64,000 nucleotides of DNA from Sinanaerobacter sp. ZZT-01 (GTDB lineage Bacteria > Bacillota > Clostridia > Peptostreptococcales > Anaerovoracaceae), in assembly GCF_035621135.1 (NCBI RefSeq), contig NZ_CP141728.1:2790001-2854000 (forward strand), written 5' to 3'. The position numbers were made by a program, and so were the translations under genes. Positions 52,114 through 60,556 of the stretch are shown in pieces. Position 1 is the stretch's first letter. Every line of letters starts with the position of its first letter. The notes beneath the pieces are model-generated. The model saw nothing but the letters and a program-made list of their open reading frames with translations, searched no databases and had not been told where the DNA came from.

Positions 52114-52791
52114 ATGCTGAAAAATAAGTATACTTTATCTCAAATAAAGAAAGTAATTCCTTGGCTTTTGCTCTTCGGAATTGCTTTTTTTATTTATTTC
52201 GGAGAAAAAATAAAAGATCAAGAGAGTGGAGATATTGAATTGTTTCCTAAAGAAAAAATCAGTGAAATAGAAAAATCCAGTGGCGATGAAGTGAGTGACG
52301 AGGCTGAAGAATTAAACGAAAAGGATAATAAAGTTTTAGAAGATAACGTGATTTTTATTGATGTAAGCGGAGCGGTTCATAAACCGTCTGTAGTACAGTT
52401 GACAGAAGGAAGCCGTGTTTTTGAAGCCATTGAATTGGCAGGAGGAATCAATGAAGAAGCAGATACAAAGAATATCAATTTGGCACAAACACTGAAAGAT
52501 GGAGAGAAAATTTATATACAAACAAAAGAAGAAGCTTTATCTGGGACAAAGGTTGAATCAAAGATTCACACGAATAAAGAAGGCGGAGATGGTGAAAATA
52601 AAATAAATTTAAATCGGGCAGATTCAATGGAACTTCAGAAGTTAAAAGGTGTTGGTCCGTCCACGGCAGAACGTATTTTAGCATATCGCGAACAATATGG
52701 TGCATTTAAGAGCATTGAAGAATTAAAAAATGTAAGCGGTATTGGAGAAAAAACTTTTGAAAAATTAAAAAATTATATATATATTGAATGA
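52114..52791 (+). CDS. comEA: ComEA-like DNA-binding competence protein
   Basis: A single N-terminal membrane segment (about residues 13-30) is followed by a SLBB domain (FIDVSGAVHKPSVVQLTEGS) and a C-terminal pair of helix-hairpin-helix motifs (INLNRADSMELQKLKGVGPS, LKNVSGIGEKTFEKLKNY). ComEA binds incoming DNA outside the membrane. No other com genes are in this window. AAAGGGG precedes the ATG. Confidence 0.92.
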   Translation: MLKNKYTLSQIKKVIPWLLLFGIAFFIYFGEKIKDQESGDIELFPKEKISEIEKSSGDEVSDEAEELNEKDNKVLEDNVIFIDVSGAVHKPSVVQLTEGSRVFEAIELAGGINEEADTKNINLAQTLKDGEKIYIQTKEEALSGTKVESKIHTNKEGGDGENKINLNRADSMELQKLKGVGPSTAERILAYREQYGAFKSIEELKNVSGIGEKTFEKLKNYIYIE

Positions 52792-52843
52792 TTTTTGTAT
52801 AGTATTGATTGAAATTGCCAAAAATATCACTGAGGTGATAGCA

Positions 52844-53320
52844 ATGTTTAGTCAAAGAAAGAAATTTTATGAAACAAAGATATTTTATATTGCTCTTGGA
52901 GTATGTGTTTTTGCATTTGGGGTTTGGATGAATGCAGCACCTTCTAAAGAGCTAAATTCAAAGGAAGCAGGCAAAAGTGAACCGGTATCGGAATATCAAA
53001 AGGATACACAAGAAAATCAAAAAATAAATAAGGACAAGTACGTTTCAGATATCAAAGATGTAGAAAATACGGATGACGAAGTAGAAAATGAAGAGAAACC
53101 AGCAATTACTAAAGCGGATTACCCATGTTATTTTATACAAGAACAAGACGGATTTGTTAAGGTTTTTTATTTTAATAGTAATGGAGAAAGCCATTTAGTG
53201 CGAACTACCGCAATCTCTTTTTCTCTTTTAAGTGAAAGTGATCAAACTCTTTTTGAAAAAGGAATCATAAAAAAAACAGAGGATGATTTAGTTGAACTTT
53301 TACAAGACTTTGAGAGTTAA
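52844..53320 (+). CDS. Membrane-anchored protein with BofC-type C-terminal domain
   Basis: One membrane segment (about residues 13-31) is followed by a charged linker. The last 65 residues (YPCYFIQEQDGFVKVFYFNS, LLSESDQTLFEKGIIKKTED, LVELLQDF) fit the C-terminal domain of BofC and related Firmicute proteins. BofC holds back the SpoIVB protease in Bacillus, and spoIVB is the next gene, 12 bases on, so a functional pair is likely. I use the ATG at 52844 with GAGGTGATAG upstream; a longer frame to 52784 lacks a site. Confidence 0.8.
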   Translation: MFSQRKKFYETKIFYIALGVCVFAFGVWMNAAPSKELNSKEAGKSEPVSEYQKDTQENQKINKDKYVSDIKDVENTDDEVENEEKPAITKADYPCYFIQEQDGFVKVFYFNSNGESHLVRTTAISFSLLSESDQTLFEKGIIKKTEDDLVELLQDFES

Positions 53321-53332
53321 AGGGGGAAAAGA

Positions 53333-54475
53333 ATGAACAGAGTGGCAATTCGAAAATTTTTCTATGGATTTATTGGTACAAGCATTATTGTGTGGGCAGC
53401 CTTTGGTATTTGGTATTCCGGCTTTCATAACATTGGCACTTTTTTTAGTCAAAGTGCACTAATAAGCGGGCTGCCCTCAGAGGAAACTGCAGTTGGAGTC
53501 GTAAGTGAAAAAGTACTTCTCCCGGGAGGACAATCGGTTGGAGTAAAAATGGATGTCAAAGGGGTGTTAGTTGTTGGGCTTGAGGAAATTGATACTCTGC
53601 ATGGAAAAAGTATAAATCCCGGTTTAAAAGCCGGATTGGAGATTGGCGACAGCATCCTTACGATTAATGGAGAAACTGTAAATAATGCACGTGAAGTGCA
53701 GAAAAAAATAAATAAAGTAAAAGAAAAAGTACGATTAAAAGTAATGCGAAAAGGAGAAGCAAAAATTATCTACTTAAGCCCCGTTTTATCTGCTGATGAC
53801 AATACGTATAAAATGGGTGTTTGGGTACGTGATAAAACAGCTGGTCTTGGTACCATGACTTTCTATGATCCGGAAAAAAATATATTTGGTGCGTTAGGGC
53901 ATGCAATTACAGATCCGGACACAGGTGATGTATTATCTGTTGCAAAAGGGGAACTGATCGATTCCAAGGTAGAATCGGTGAAACAGGGAAAGGCAGGAGA
54001 ACCTGGAGAAATAAGAGGAATTTTTTATGAAGCAGATGAACCATTGGGGGCTTTAAAGAATAATAGTGATTTTGGTATTTTTGGATACTTATATCATCCG
54101 ATTGAAAATCCACTCTTTTTAAAGCCGATAGCTGTAGGTTATCAAGATCAAGTTCATAAGGGAGACGCTTATATTTTAAGTACATTAGACGGAAACAAAG
54201 TTGAAAAGTATAGTGTAATGATTGAAAAGATTAACCATCAGTCAAAACCAGATACAAAAAGCATGATTATTAAGGTTACCGATAAACGTTTACTGGAAAA
54301 AAGTGGTGGAATTGTACAGGGAATGAGCGGAAGTCCAATCATACAGGATAACAAAATCATTGGAGCGGTAACCCACGTTTTTGTGAATGATCCGGAAAAG
54401 GGTTATGGAATTTTTATCGAATGGATGCTAAAAGAATCAGAAAAAATCGAGCAAGATGAAACGAGCTCGAATTAA
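53333..54475 (+). CDS. spoIVB: SpoIVB serine peptidase (S55)
   Basis: The N-terminus has a membrane anchor (about residues 10-28). A PDZ domain (about 75-150, INPGLKAGLEIGDSILTINGE) is followed by the S55 domain with His190 in GALGHAITD and Ser332 in QGMSGSPIIQ, then GAVTHVFVNDPEKGYGIFIEWML. Made in the forespore, it cuts SpoIVFA and thereby starts sigma-K activation. GGGGG precedes the ATG. It follows the BofC-like gene by 12 bases and precedes spo0A, the standard arrangement. Confidence 0.97.
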   Translation: MNRVAIRKFFYGFIGTSIIVWAAFGIWYSGFHNIGTFFSQSALISGLPSEETAVGVVSEKVLLPGGQSVGVKMDVKGVLVVGLEEIDTLHGKSINPGLKAGLEIGDSILTINGETVNNAREVQKKINKVKEKVRLKVMRKGEAKIIYLSPVLSADDNTYKMGVWVRDKTAGLGTMTFYDPEKNIFGALGHAITDPDTGDVLSVAKGELIDSKVESVKQGKAGEPGEIRGIFYEADEPLGALKNNSDFGIFGYLYHPIENPLFLKPIAVGYQDQVHKGDAYILSTLDGNKVEKYSVMIEKINHQSKPDTKSMIIKVTDKRLLEKSGGIVQGMSGSPIIQDNKIIGAVTHVFVNDPEKGYGIFIEWMLKESEKIEQDETSSN

Positions 54476-54477
54476 AG

Positions 54478-54535
54478 TCGGAAATTGTCGGAAAGCCTCG
54501 CGGATTGTAGGTAAAAAATGACAGCGAATTTCCGA
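54478..54535. repeat. Inverted repeat between spoIVB and spo0A
   Basis: TCGGAAATT (54478-54486) and AATTTCCGA (54527-54535) are perfect complements 40 bases apart. There is no T tract after it, so it is a poor terminator. It may form a stem in the spoIVB 3' region or mark two operator half-sites. Confidence 0.45.
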
Positions 54536-54541
54536 ATTCTA

Positions 54542-54570
54542 TTGCAAAATAGGATAAATTTCATTATACT
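54542..54570 (+). promoter_or_regulatory. Sigma-A-type promoter of spo0A
   Basis: TTGCAA (54542-54547), 17 bases, TATACT (54565-54570). A vegetative promoter of this kind is expected next to a sigma-H one; I could not place a clear sigma-H promoter or 0A box. Confidence 0.5.
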
Positions 54571-54638
54571 TTAGTTAGAAAATTGTTTGAATAAACATAA
54601 AATTCTTATTAAAAAGAAGATAAAAGGGGGAAATGTTT

Positions 54639-55439
54639 ATGACAAAAATCAAAGTAGGCATAGCCGATGATAACAAAGATTTCTGTGAAATTATAACAGA
54701 TTTTTTTGAGGCACAGCAGAACATGGAGATTGCATTTACGGCTCACGATGGGATTCAAACCGTCGATGCGGTGGTAAAAGAGAAACCGGACGTGCTGATT
54801 TTGGACATGATTATGCCTTACTTAGACGGATTAGGGGTTTTAGAGCGATTAAACGGAATGGAATTAGAAACTTTTCCAAAGGTAATTATGCTTTCCGCTG
54901 TTGGGCAGGAATCCATCACACAAAAAGCCATTAACTTAGGTGCAGAGTATTATGTGGTAAAGCCATTTGATCTTACCATTTTGGCAAAACGCATCAATCA
55001 ATTATCCGGGTTAGAGAAAACAGGGAACAATGGGAATCGGAATAATTCTGCAAAAGCAATTATTAAAAGAGAAGAAACAAAAACAGTTGATTTAGAAATG
55101 GATATTACAAATATGATCCATGAGGTTGGAGTACCTGCACACATTAAAGGTTACCAATATTTGAGAGATGCGATCACTATGGTTGTCAATGATATGGACT
55201 TGCTCAGTGCAGTTACAAAAGAATTATATCCTGCAATTGCAAAAATGAACAACACGACACCAAGCCGTGTGGAAAGAGCGATCCGTCATGCCATAGAAGT
55301 CGCATGGAACCGAGGGAAGATTGAAACGTTAAACAATCTATTTGGGTACACGGTACATAATGACAAAGGAAAACCAACGAATTCAGAATTCATTGCAATT
55401 ATTGCTGATAAATTAAGATTAGAAAGAAAAGTAAGCTAA
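54639..55439 (+). CDS. spo0A: Sporulation master regulator Spo0A
   Basis: The 266-residue protein has a receiver domain ([13 protein letters not shown], Asp56 in [12 protein letters not shown], Lys in YVVKPFD) and the Spo0A-specific DNA-binding domain ([36 protein letters not shown]). Phosphorylated Spo0A starts sporulation. The ATG at 54639 is eight bases after AAAAGGGGG; the ATG at 54633 is too close to that site. A terminator follows. Confidence 0.98.
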   Translation: MTKIKVGIADDNKDFCEIITDFFEAQQNMEIAFTAHDGIQTVDAVVKEKPDVLILDMIMPYLDGLGVLERLNGMELETFPKVIMLSAVGQESITQKAINLGAEYYVVKPFDLTILAKRINQLSGLEKTGNNGNRNNSAKAIIKREETKTVDLEMDITNMIHEVGVPAHIKGYQYLRDAITMVVNDMDLLSAVTKELYPAIAKMNNTTPSRVERAIRHAIEVAWNRGKIETLNNLFGYTVHNDKGKPTNSEFIAIIADKLRLERKVS

Positions 55440-55478
55440 ACATTCATCTTGCTTTATACAATTTATTTTGTTAAAAAT

Positions 55479-55531
55479 ACTCCTTTTCCTTAGAGTTGGG
55501 AAAGCACTCTTGGCGAAAAGGAGTTTTTTTG
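55479..55531 (+). terminator. Terminator of spo0A
   Basis: ACTCCTTTT and AAAAGGAGT close a loop of 28 bases with some internal pairing, followed by seven T. Confidence 0.7.
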
Positions 55532-55631
55532 TTGTATGTTGACCTTTTATTTATTATAATAAGAAATAGAAATTTATTGGGTAGTGATCCATTAAAATAT
55601 GATATTGTATGAGAGGAAAGAATAGAAAACT

Positions 55632-55850
55632 ATGTTAGAAAAAGAAAAAATAGACCGAATCAATTTTTTGGCTAAAAAATCCAAAGGGGAGGGGCTTACA
55701 GAAGAAGAGCGAAAAGAACAGCATATTTTAAGAGAAGAATTTTTAATTGATTTTCGAGCGAGATTTAAGAAGCAGCTGGATAATATCGAATTTGTAGAAG
55801 ATATAGGAGAAGAACATAAAGACGTCGAAAAAAATAGAGAAAAGCATTAA
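55632..55850 (+). CDS. DUF896-family protein (YnzC-like)
   Basis: KIDRINFLAKKSKGEGLTEE and EQHILREEFLIDFRARFKKQL are the DUF896 (UPF0291) signature: a two-helix, highly charged cytoplasmic protein. In Bacillus the family includes the SOS-linked YnzC, but no LexA box is seen here. GAGGAAAG is found upstream. Function remains unknown. Confidence 0.88.
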   Translation: MLEKEKIDRINFLAKKSKGEGLTEEERKEQHILREEFLIDFRARFKKQLDNIEFVEDIGEEHKDVEKNREKH

Positions 55851-55860
55851 AAAAATTGAA

Positions 55861-55902
55861 AAAACCAGCGAGAAGGAACATTTTTCTCGCTGGTTTTCTT
55901 TT
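55861..55902 (+). terminator. Terminator of the DUF896 gene
   Basis: AAAACCAGCGAGAA / TTCTCGCTGGTTTT, 14 perfect pairs, followed by a T-rich stretch. It is symmetrical enough to work on both strands. Confidence 0.88.
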
Positions 55903-55955
55903 ATAGTGTAGGTATACAATAATCTTTTATTATATACGAGAAAGAGGTGGATATT

Positions 55956-56423
55956 TTGTACCAACGCTATAAATTCATTGTAGTCCCTTGCATTGCGATA
56001 TTATTAATTAGTATTTTTTCAGGCTTTGGAAGGAATTCTGAAAGTGTAAATGTTCGTCATTTGATCGAACAGAGGACAGACATTCTACAGCAATCTTATT
56101 ATGGTGAACTTCCTCTCGAAAAAGCGCAGGAACAATTGCAGAAAATTGAAACCCAACCGCTGCTTGGAGAAGATATTACTGCACTTCGTGCTGCCGACCC
56201 TTGTCAATTGGACCTGGTACAAAAAATGGAGATGAAGTCAATTGAAAGAAGAATGCGGCTGTTCCATTATCAATCTTTTGAAGTAAATTTGAAATGGTAT
56301 ATGAAAGGCTTAAATGAAGATTATATTTCTCAAGGTGATTATTTTATCGTATTAAAAACGGTGGATGGAGAGGCAAAAATATCTGAATTCGAACCGATTT
56401 TAGCAGATTTTGAAGAAAATTAA
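55956..56423 (+). CDS. Membrane-anchored protein of unknown function
   Basis: One N-terminal membrane segment (about residues 7-24, FIVVPCIAILLISIFSGFG) is followed by an extracytoplasmic, helical region of about 130 residues. It has no signature I recognise. The start is a TTG at 55956 with AGAGGTGG upstream; a GTG at 55947 overlaps that site. It sits where iscR would be expected before iscS, but it is not a regulator and is probably a separate gene. Confidence 0.7.
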   Translation: MYQRYKFIVVPCIAILLISIFSGFGRNSESVNVRHLIEQRTDILQQSYYGELPLEKAQEQLQKIETQPLLGEDITALRAADPCQLDLVQKMEMKSIERRMRLFHYQSFEVNLKWYMKGLNEDYISQGDYFIVLKTVDGEAKISEFEPILADFEEN

Positions 56424-56533
56424 TTCTTTTTAGCAGAATCCCAAAAAATTGTGTTTATCTTTTCAAATTTATTGGTATAATATATAAGTATTGCATATAA
56501 GAAAACAATATATATTTGAAAGGAGAGGTGGCA

Positions 56534-57703
56534 ATGCGAAAAGTATATTTGGATTATGCCGCTACCACACCTGTAAAAAAAGAAGTTCTCGATGAAATGA
56601 TTCCGTATTTTACTGAAAAGTTTGGAAATCCGTCGAGTTTATATGAAATAGGCGCGGATTCAAAAGAAGCAATTACGAAAGCAAGAGGACAAGTTGCTGG
56701 ATTAATTGGAGCAGAAGATAAAGAAGTGATTTTTACATCTTGTGGTTCTGAATCTGATAACTGGGCCTTAATTGGTACGGCTGAGGTGAAAAAAAGCAAA
56801 GGTAATCACATTATTACAACTGCGATTGAGCATCATGCTATTTTGCATACCTGCAAGTACTTAGAAAAACAAGGCTTTGAAGTGACCTATTTAGGTGTGG
56901 ATAGTGATGGAAGAATTAATCTTTCTGAGCTGGAAGCTGCAATTACAGATAAGACAATTTTAATCAGTATTATGTTTATCAATAATGAAATGGGTGCAAT
57001 TCAACCAATTAAAGAAATTGCTGATGTTGCAAAAAAACATGGAATTTTATTCCATACAGATGCTGTCCAGGCTGTGGGAAACATTGAAATTGATGTCAAA
57101 GAGCTTGGTGTTGATATGATGTCTATGTCTGCACATAAAATATATGGACCAAAAGGAGTCGGTGCTTTGTATGTGCGAAAAGGTGTCATGTTGCCCGGCT
57201 TTATCCACGGAGGCGCACAGGAATTTAAAAAGAGAGCAGGCACTGAAAGCGTTCCGAATATTGTTGGATTTGGAAAGGCGGCTGAATTAGCAAAAGAAGG
57301 ACTTTCAGATCACATTGCACGATTGACTGAATTAAGAGATTACCTCATTAAAGAAGTAACTTCAAAAATTCCAGATGTAGATGTAAATGGTGGAATGAAA
57401 TACCGTCATCCGGGTAATGTAAATCTAACCTTTAATTATATTGAAGGAGAATCACTGCTGATCTTGTTGGATATGAAGGGTATTTGTATTTCAACCGGTT
57501 CTGCTTGTTCTTCCGCTTCATTGGTCCCTTCACATGTATTATCTGCATTAGGAGTTCCGGTTGAGAAAATACATGGTTCTCTTCGCTTTTCAATAGGGGA
57601 TTTTACGACGAAGGAAGAATTGGATTATACCGTAGAGAATTTGATTGAGATTGTAACAAAGCTGAGAGCTATTTCATCGGTCTCAAGCGAGAAAGGTTGG
57701 TAA
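56534..57703 (+). CDS. iscS: Cysteine desulfurase (IscS/NifS type)
   Basis: The N-terminus KVYLDYAATTPVKKEVLDEM, EHHAILHTCKYL, the PLP lysine Lys202 in SAHKIYGPKG and the sulfur-carrying Cys325 in STGSACSS place it in group I of the desulfurases. It takes sulfur from cysteine for Fe-S clusters and for tRNA thiolation. AAAGGAGAGGTGG precedes the ATG at 56534. iscU and mnmA follow. Confidence 0.96.
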   Translation: MRKVYLDYAATTPVKKEVLDEMIPYFTEKFGNPSSLYEIGADSKEAITKARGQVAGLIGAEDKEVIFTSCGSESDNWALIGTAEVKKSKGNHIITTAIEHHAILHTCKYLEKQGFEVTYLGVDSDGRINLSELEAAITDKTILISIMFINNEMGAIQPIKEIADVAKKHGILFHTDAVQAVGNIEIDVKELGVDMMSMSAHKIYGPKGVGALYVRKGVMLPGFIHGGAQEFKKRAGTESVPNIVGFGKAAELAKEGLSDHIARLTELRDYLIKEVTSKIPDVDVNGGMKYRHPGNVNLTFNYIEGESLLILLDMKGICISTGSACSSASLVPSHVLSALGVPVEKIHGSLRFSIGDFTTKEELDYTVENLIEIVTKLRAISSVSSEKGW

Positions 57704-57708
57704 ACAAT

Positions 57709-58167
57709 ATGGCAATGTATAATGATAAGGTTATGGATCTTTTTATGAATCCACAAAATGTCGGCGAGATTGAAGATGCAGACGGGATTGGTACGTATGG
57801 CAGTCCTATTTGTGGGGATATGATGAAGATTTCTTTAAAAGTCGAAAATAACGTAATTGTAGATGCTAAGTTTAAAACATTTGGTTGCGGCTCTGCAATC
57901 GCTTCATCCAGTATGGCTACGGAAATGATTATTGGCAAGACGATTGAGGAAGCATTGGATGTTACCAATAAGGACGTATTAAAAGAACTTGGCGGTTTGC
58001 CTGGGCCAAAAATCCACTGCTCGGTATTATCAGAACAAGCCATTAAAGCTGCAATTTATGATTATGCCCAAAAAAATGGACTGGAATTTGAAGGCTTAAA
58101 AGATTATGACCCGAATGCTTCAGAGGACGAGCATCTGCACGAACAAGATGAAGAGGATGGAGAATGA
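57709..58167 (+). CDS. iscU: IscU/NifU-type Fe-S scaffold
   Basis: Three conserved cysteines are present: SPICGDMM, FGCGSAIASSS and PKIHCSVL, together with the Asp of GD. These bind the nascent 2Fe-2S cluster. The C-terminal 20 residues are acidic and His-containing (ASEDEHLHEQDEED), an extra tail beyond the usual end. The ATG at 57709 follows AAGGTTGG. It is five bases after iscS and just before mnmA. Confidence 0.93.
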   Translation: MAMYNDKVMDLFMNPQNVGEIEDADGIGTYGSPICGDMMKISLKVENNVIVDAKFKTFGCGSAIASSSMATEMIIGKTIEEALDVTNKDVLKELGGLPGPKIHCSVLSEQAIKAAIYDYAQKNGLEFEGLKDYDPNASEDEHLHEQDEEDGE

Positions 58168-58171
58168 TACC

Positions 58172-59254
58172 ATGACAAAAACCATGGAGAAAAACAATAA
58201 AGTTGTATTAGGGTTGAGCGGCGGTGTAGACAGCACTGCCGCTGCTTTATTATTAAAAGAAAAAGGCTATGAGGTAATCGGTCTTTTTTTTGATGTACTT
58301 GGTAATCAAAAAAAAGAAAAAGAACGTGCAGAACAAGCAGCCAGAGAACTTGAAATTGCTTTTGTATATAGAAATATAAAAGAAGCTTTTTCTGAAAATG
58401 TGATTTCTTATTTTTGTAAATCCTATCAAAAAGGAGAAACACCAAATCCATGTATATTATGTAATCCAACGATTAAATTTAAGCTGATGCAAGAGGAAGC
58501 AGACCGATTAGGTGCATTCTATTTAGCGACAGGGCATTATGCAAAAATTGAATTTGAACAAAAAACAGGATGTCATTTTATCAAGCGCGCTGAAAATGAA
58601 AAAAAAGACCAGTCTTATATGCTGTATCGACTGCCGCAGTCAATTATAAGACGCTTGCTTTTTCCATTAGGCAGTATTGAATCAAAAGAATTAACGCGTA
58701 ATTTCGTTCGTGAACACCGTATTCATAATGCAGATTTGAAAGATAGCCAAGAAATCTGCTTTATTAAAGAAGGAAGCTATATTGACTATTTAAATCACAA
58801 TGGATATACCGGAAAACCAGGCAATTTTGTAGATAAAGAAGGAACGATTTTAGGAAAACACAGTGGAATCATAAATTATACCATTGGGCAGAGAAAGGGG
58901 CTTGGAATCACCTTTGGAAAACCAATGTTTGTGATTGGAATGGATGAAGCTGAGAATCAAGTGGTATTAGGTGAAAATGAAGACTTATTTCAAAAAACTA
59001 TCTATGCAAAAAATTGTCGCTTTTCCATTCAAGAGGAAGAAGCAGAAATGCCGGAGGAATACAATGGTATATCTGTTTTAGCTAAGATTCGCTATGCTTC
59101 TAAACCATCGAAAGCAATAATTTACAAAGCGGAGAATGGTATGGTGAGAGCAGAATTTGAAGAGATGCAAAGAGCAGCAACTCCAGGTCAGTCAATTGTC
59201 TTTTACATGGAAAGCCGTCTAATCGGCGGGGGATTTATTTCTCAAAAACAGTAG
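58172..59254 (+). CDS. mnmA: tRNA-specific 2-thiouridylase MnmA
   Basis: VVLGLSGGVDSTAAALLLKE is the PP-loop. NPCILCNPTIKF and SQEICFI carry the two catalytic cysteines, and TIGQRKGLGI and ATPGQSIVFY complete the family pattern. It puts sulfur on the wobble uridine of Lys, Glu and Gln tRNAs, with IscS as sulfur source. The start is taken at 58172 with GGAG upstream, though ATGs at 58157 and 58106 are in frame. Usual length is about 360 residues, as here. Confidence 0.95.
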   Translation: MTKTMEKNNKVVLGLSGGVDSTAAALLLKEKGYEVIGLFFDVLGNQKKEKERAEQAARELEIAFVYRNIKEAFSENVISYFCKSYQKGETPNPCILCNPTIKFKLMQEEADRLGAFYLATGHYAKIEFEQKTGCHFIKRAENEKKDQSYMLYRLPQSIIRRLLFPLGSIESKELTRNFVREHRIHNADLKDSQEICFIKEGSYIDYLNHNGYTGKPGNFVDKEGTILGKHSGIINYTIGQRKGLGITFGKPMFVIGMDEAENQVVLGENEDLFQKTIYAKNCRFSIQEEEAEMPEEYNGISVLAKIRYASKPSKAIIYKAENGMVRAEFEEMQRAATPGQSIVFYMESRLIGGGFISQKQ

Positions 59255-59292
59255 AATATTATCAGTTTTTTTATAAACTAAGGAGAAAGACT

Positions 59293-59940
59293 ATGCTTGA
59301 GAGATTAAAAGAAGAAGTGATTCATGCAGCGGTTCGGGCGGAAAAAGATGGACTTTGCAAAAACAAATCCGGAAATTTTAGCGCAATTGACCGAGAGAAA
59401 AAATTTATGGTTATTACACCTTCCGGATTAGAACGAAAGGCACTTCATTTAAAAGATTTGCCTGTTTTAAATCAAAACGGAGATGTAATAGAAAATATAT
59501 CCGGTCATAAACCCTCTAGTGAATGGCGAATGCATCTTGCTGCTTATGAAACACGTCAAGATTTTTTTGCAGTAGCGCATACTCATTCACATTATGCAAC
59601 TGCTTTTGCAATCAGCGGAAGAAAAATATCGCCGGTTGCTTTTGAAGCCTTTTTTTATGGCTGGAAAACGGAGCTGGCAAATGTTTTTTTACCTGGAAGC
59701 AAGGAATTGGCAGAAGGAATAAAAAAACCACTGCAATTTGCAGATGTCGTTTTATTAAAAAATCATGGTGTTTTAACAGGTGGTATAAACAGTGAAGAAG
59801 CACGTCAAAAAATTACTTATGTTGAAGATGTAGCACAACTTTACTTTTATGCTTTGCAAATAAATGGAAGTGAGCCGGAACCTATTTCTGAAAAACAATT
59901 TTTGGACTACCGTCATTCCTGCTATCCTGCGAATAAGTAA
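59293..59940 (+). CDS. Class II aldolase/adducin family protein
   Basis: The product has the family zinc site AHTHSHYATAFA and a third His in LLKNHGVLTGG, plus the substrate loop SGNFSAID and ITPSGLER. The group includes fuculose-phosphate aldolase, ribulose-phosphate epimerase and methylthioribulose-phosphate dehydratase; the sequence does not decide. AAGGAG lies before the ATG. It is an unusual insert between mnmA and alaS. Confidence 0.87.
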   Translation: MLERLKEEVIHAAVRAEKDGLCKNKSGNFSAIDREKKFMVITPSGLERKALHLKDLPVLNQNGDVIENISGHKPSSEWRMHLAAYETRQDFFAVAHTHSHYATAFAISGRKISPVAFEAFFYGWKTELANVFLPGSKELAEGIKKPLQFADVVLLKNHGVLTGGINSEEARQKITYVEDVAQLYFYALQINGSEPEPISEKQFLDYRHSCYPANK

Positions 59941-59991
59941 AAGCTGATAAGGGAAACCTAAACTTATTCTATATAGAAAGGAATGAGTTTA

Positions 59992-60186
59992 ATGAACAAT
60001 CGTAATTTAACGTATGGGATTGGATTGGGAGTCGCTGGAACAATTGCAGGTATGCAGCTTTATCAAAAGATGACACCGAGAACACAACGCAAAATTCAAA
60101 AAAATGTAAGAAATGCAGCCGATCAATTAAATGACTTAGTCCAAGAAATTGGAGATCGTTTGAATGACATTTCCATGATGGATTAG
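59992..60186 (+). CDS. Small helical protein, YtxH-like style
   Basis: The 64-residue product begins with a glycine-rich hydrophobic stretch (YGIGLGVAGTIAGMQLYQ) and continues as an amphipathic basic helix (TPRTQRKIQKNVRNAADQL). This resembles YtxH-type small proteins but no firm assignment is possible. AAAGGAATGAG lies before the ATG at 59992; an ATG at 59983 overlaps it. A terminator follows. Confidence 0.65.
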   Translation: MNNRNLTYGIGLGVAGTIAGMQLYQKMTPRTQRKIQKNVRNAADQLNDLVQEIGDRLNDISMMD

Positions 60187-60228
60187 TAAATCAAAATGAT
60201 TACACCTAAAAGTCTGTAATTGATGACA

Positions 60229-60268
60229 ACAAAAACCCTATTTTAAAGAAAAAAATAGGGTTTTTGTT
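60229..60268 (+). terminator. Terminator before the alaS leader
   Basis: AAAAACCCTATTTT / AAAATAGGGTTTTT closes a small A-rich loop, then T. Confidence 0.85.
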
Positions 60269-60295
60269 TAAATATAATAATTTTTTTGAGAAAGA

Positions 60296-60324
60296 TTGAC
60301 ACTGAAAGAGGAATTGATTATAAT
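60296..60324 (+). promoter_or_regulatory. Consensus sigma-A promoter of alaS
   Basis: TTGACA, 17 bases, TATAAT, both exact, giving a T-box leader that starts near 60331. Confidence 0.88.
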
Positions 60325-60330
60325 TTTATT

Positions 60331-60533
60331 GATAAAATGTAAATAAAAAGGCAATGAAAAGGATGAGTACCTTTTTTATGTACAGCAAAGAGAAGAAGGG
60401 TTGGTGTGAGCCTTCTGTGTGCGGAATTGGGAAGCTGCCTTGGAGCCTTACTGGAATGAGAGACCTTTACCGAGGTAATTAGGGTGGTACCGCGAATTAG
60501 CTTCGTCCCTATGTGGGATGAGGTTTTTTTATT
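60331..60533 (+). promoter_or_regulatory. T-box leader of alaS (alanyl-tRNA sensing)
   Basis: AGGGTGGTACCGCG at 60481-60494 is the T-box bulge sequence that pairs with the free CCA end of uncharged tRNA. The terminator stem CTTCGTCCC / GGGATGAGG ends in seven T at 60533. A GCT at 60434-60436 in stem I is the likely alanine specifier codon, though the stem was not folded. Uncharged tRNA-Ala should favour readthrough into alaS. Confidence 0.92.
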
Positions 60534-60556
60534 TTTTTGTTGATGGAGGTTATGGT

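Noticed and set aside
52844-53320. Start at 52784 for the BofC-like gene
   Set aside because: The upstream frame overlaps comEA and has no ribosome site, while GAGGTGATAG fits the ATG at 52844.
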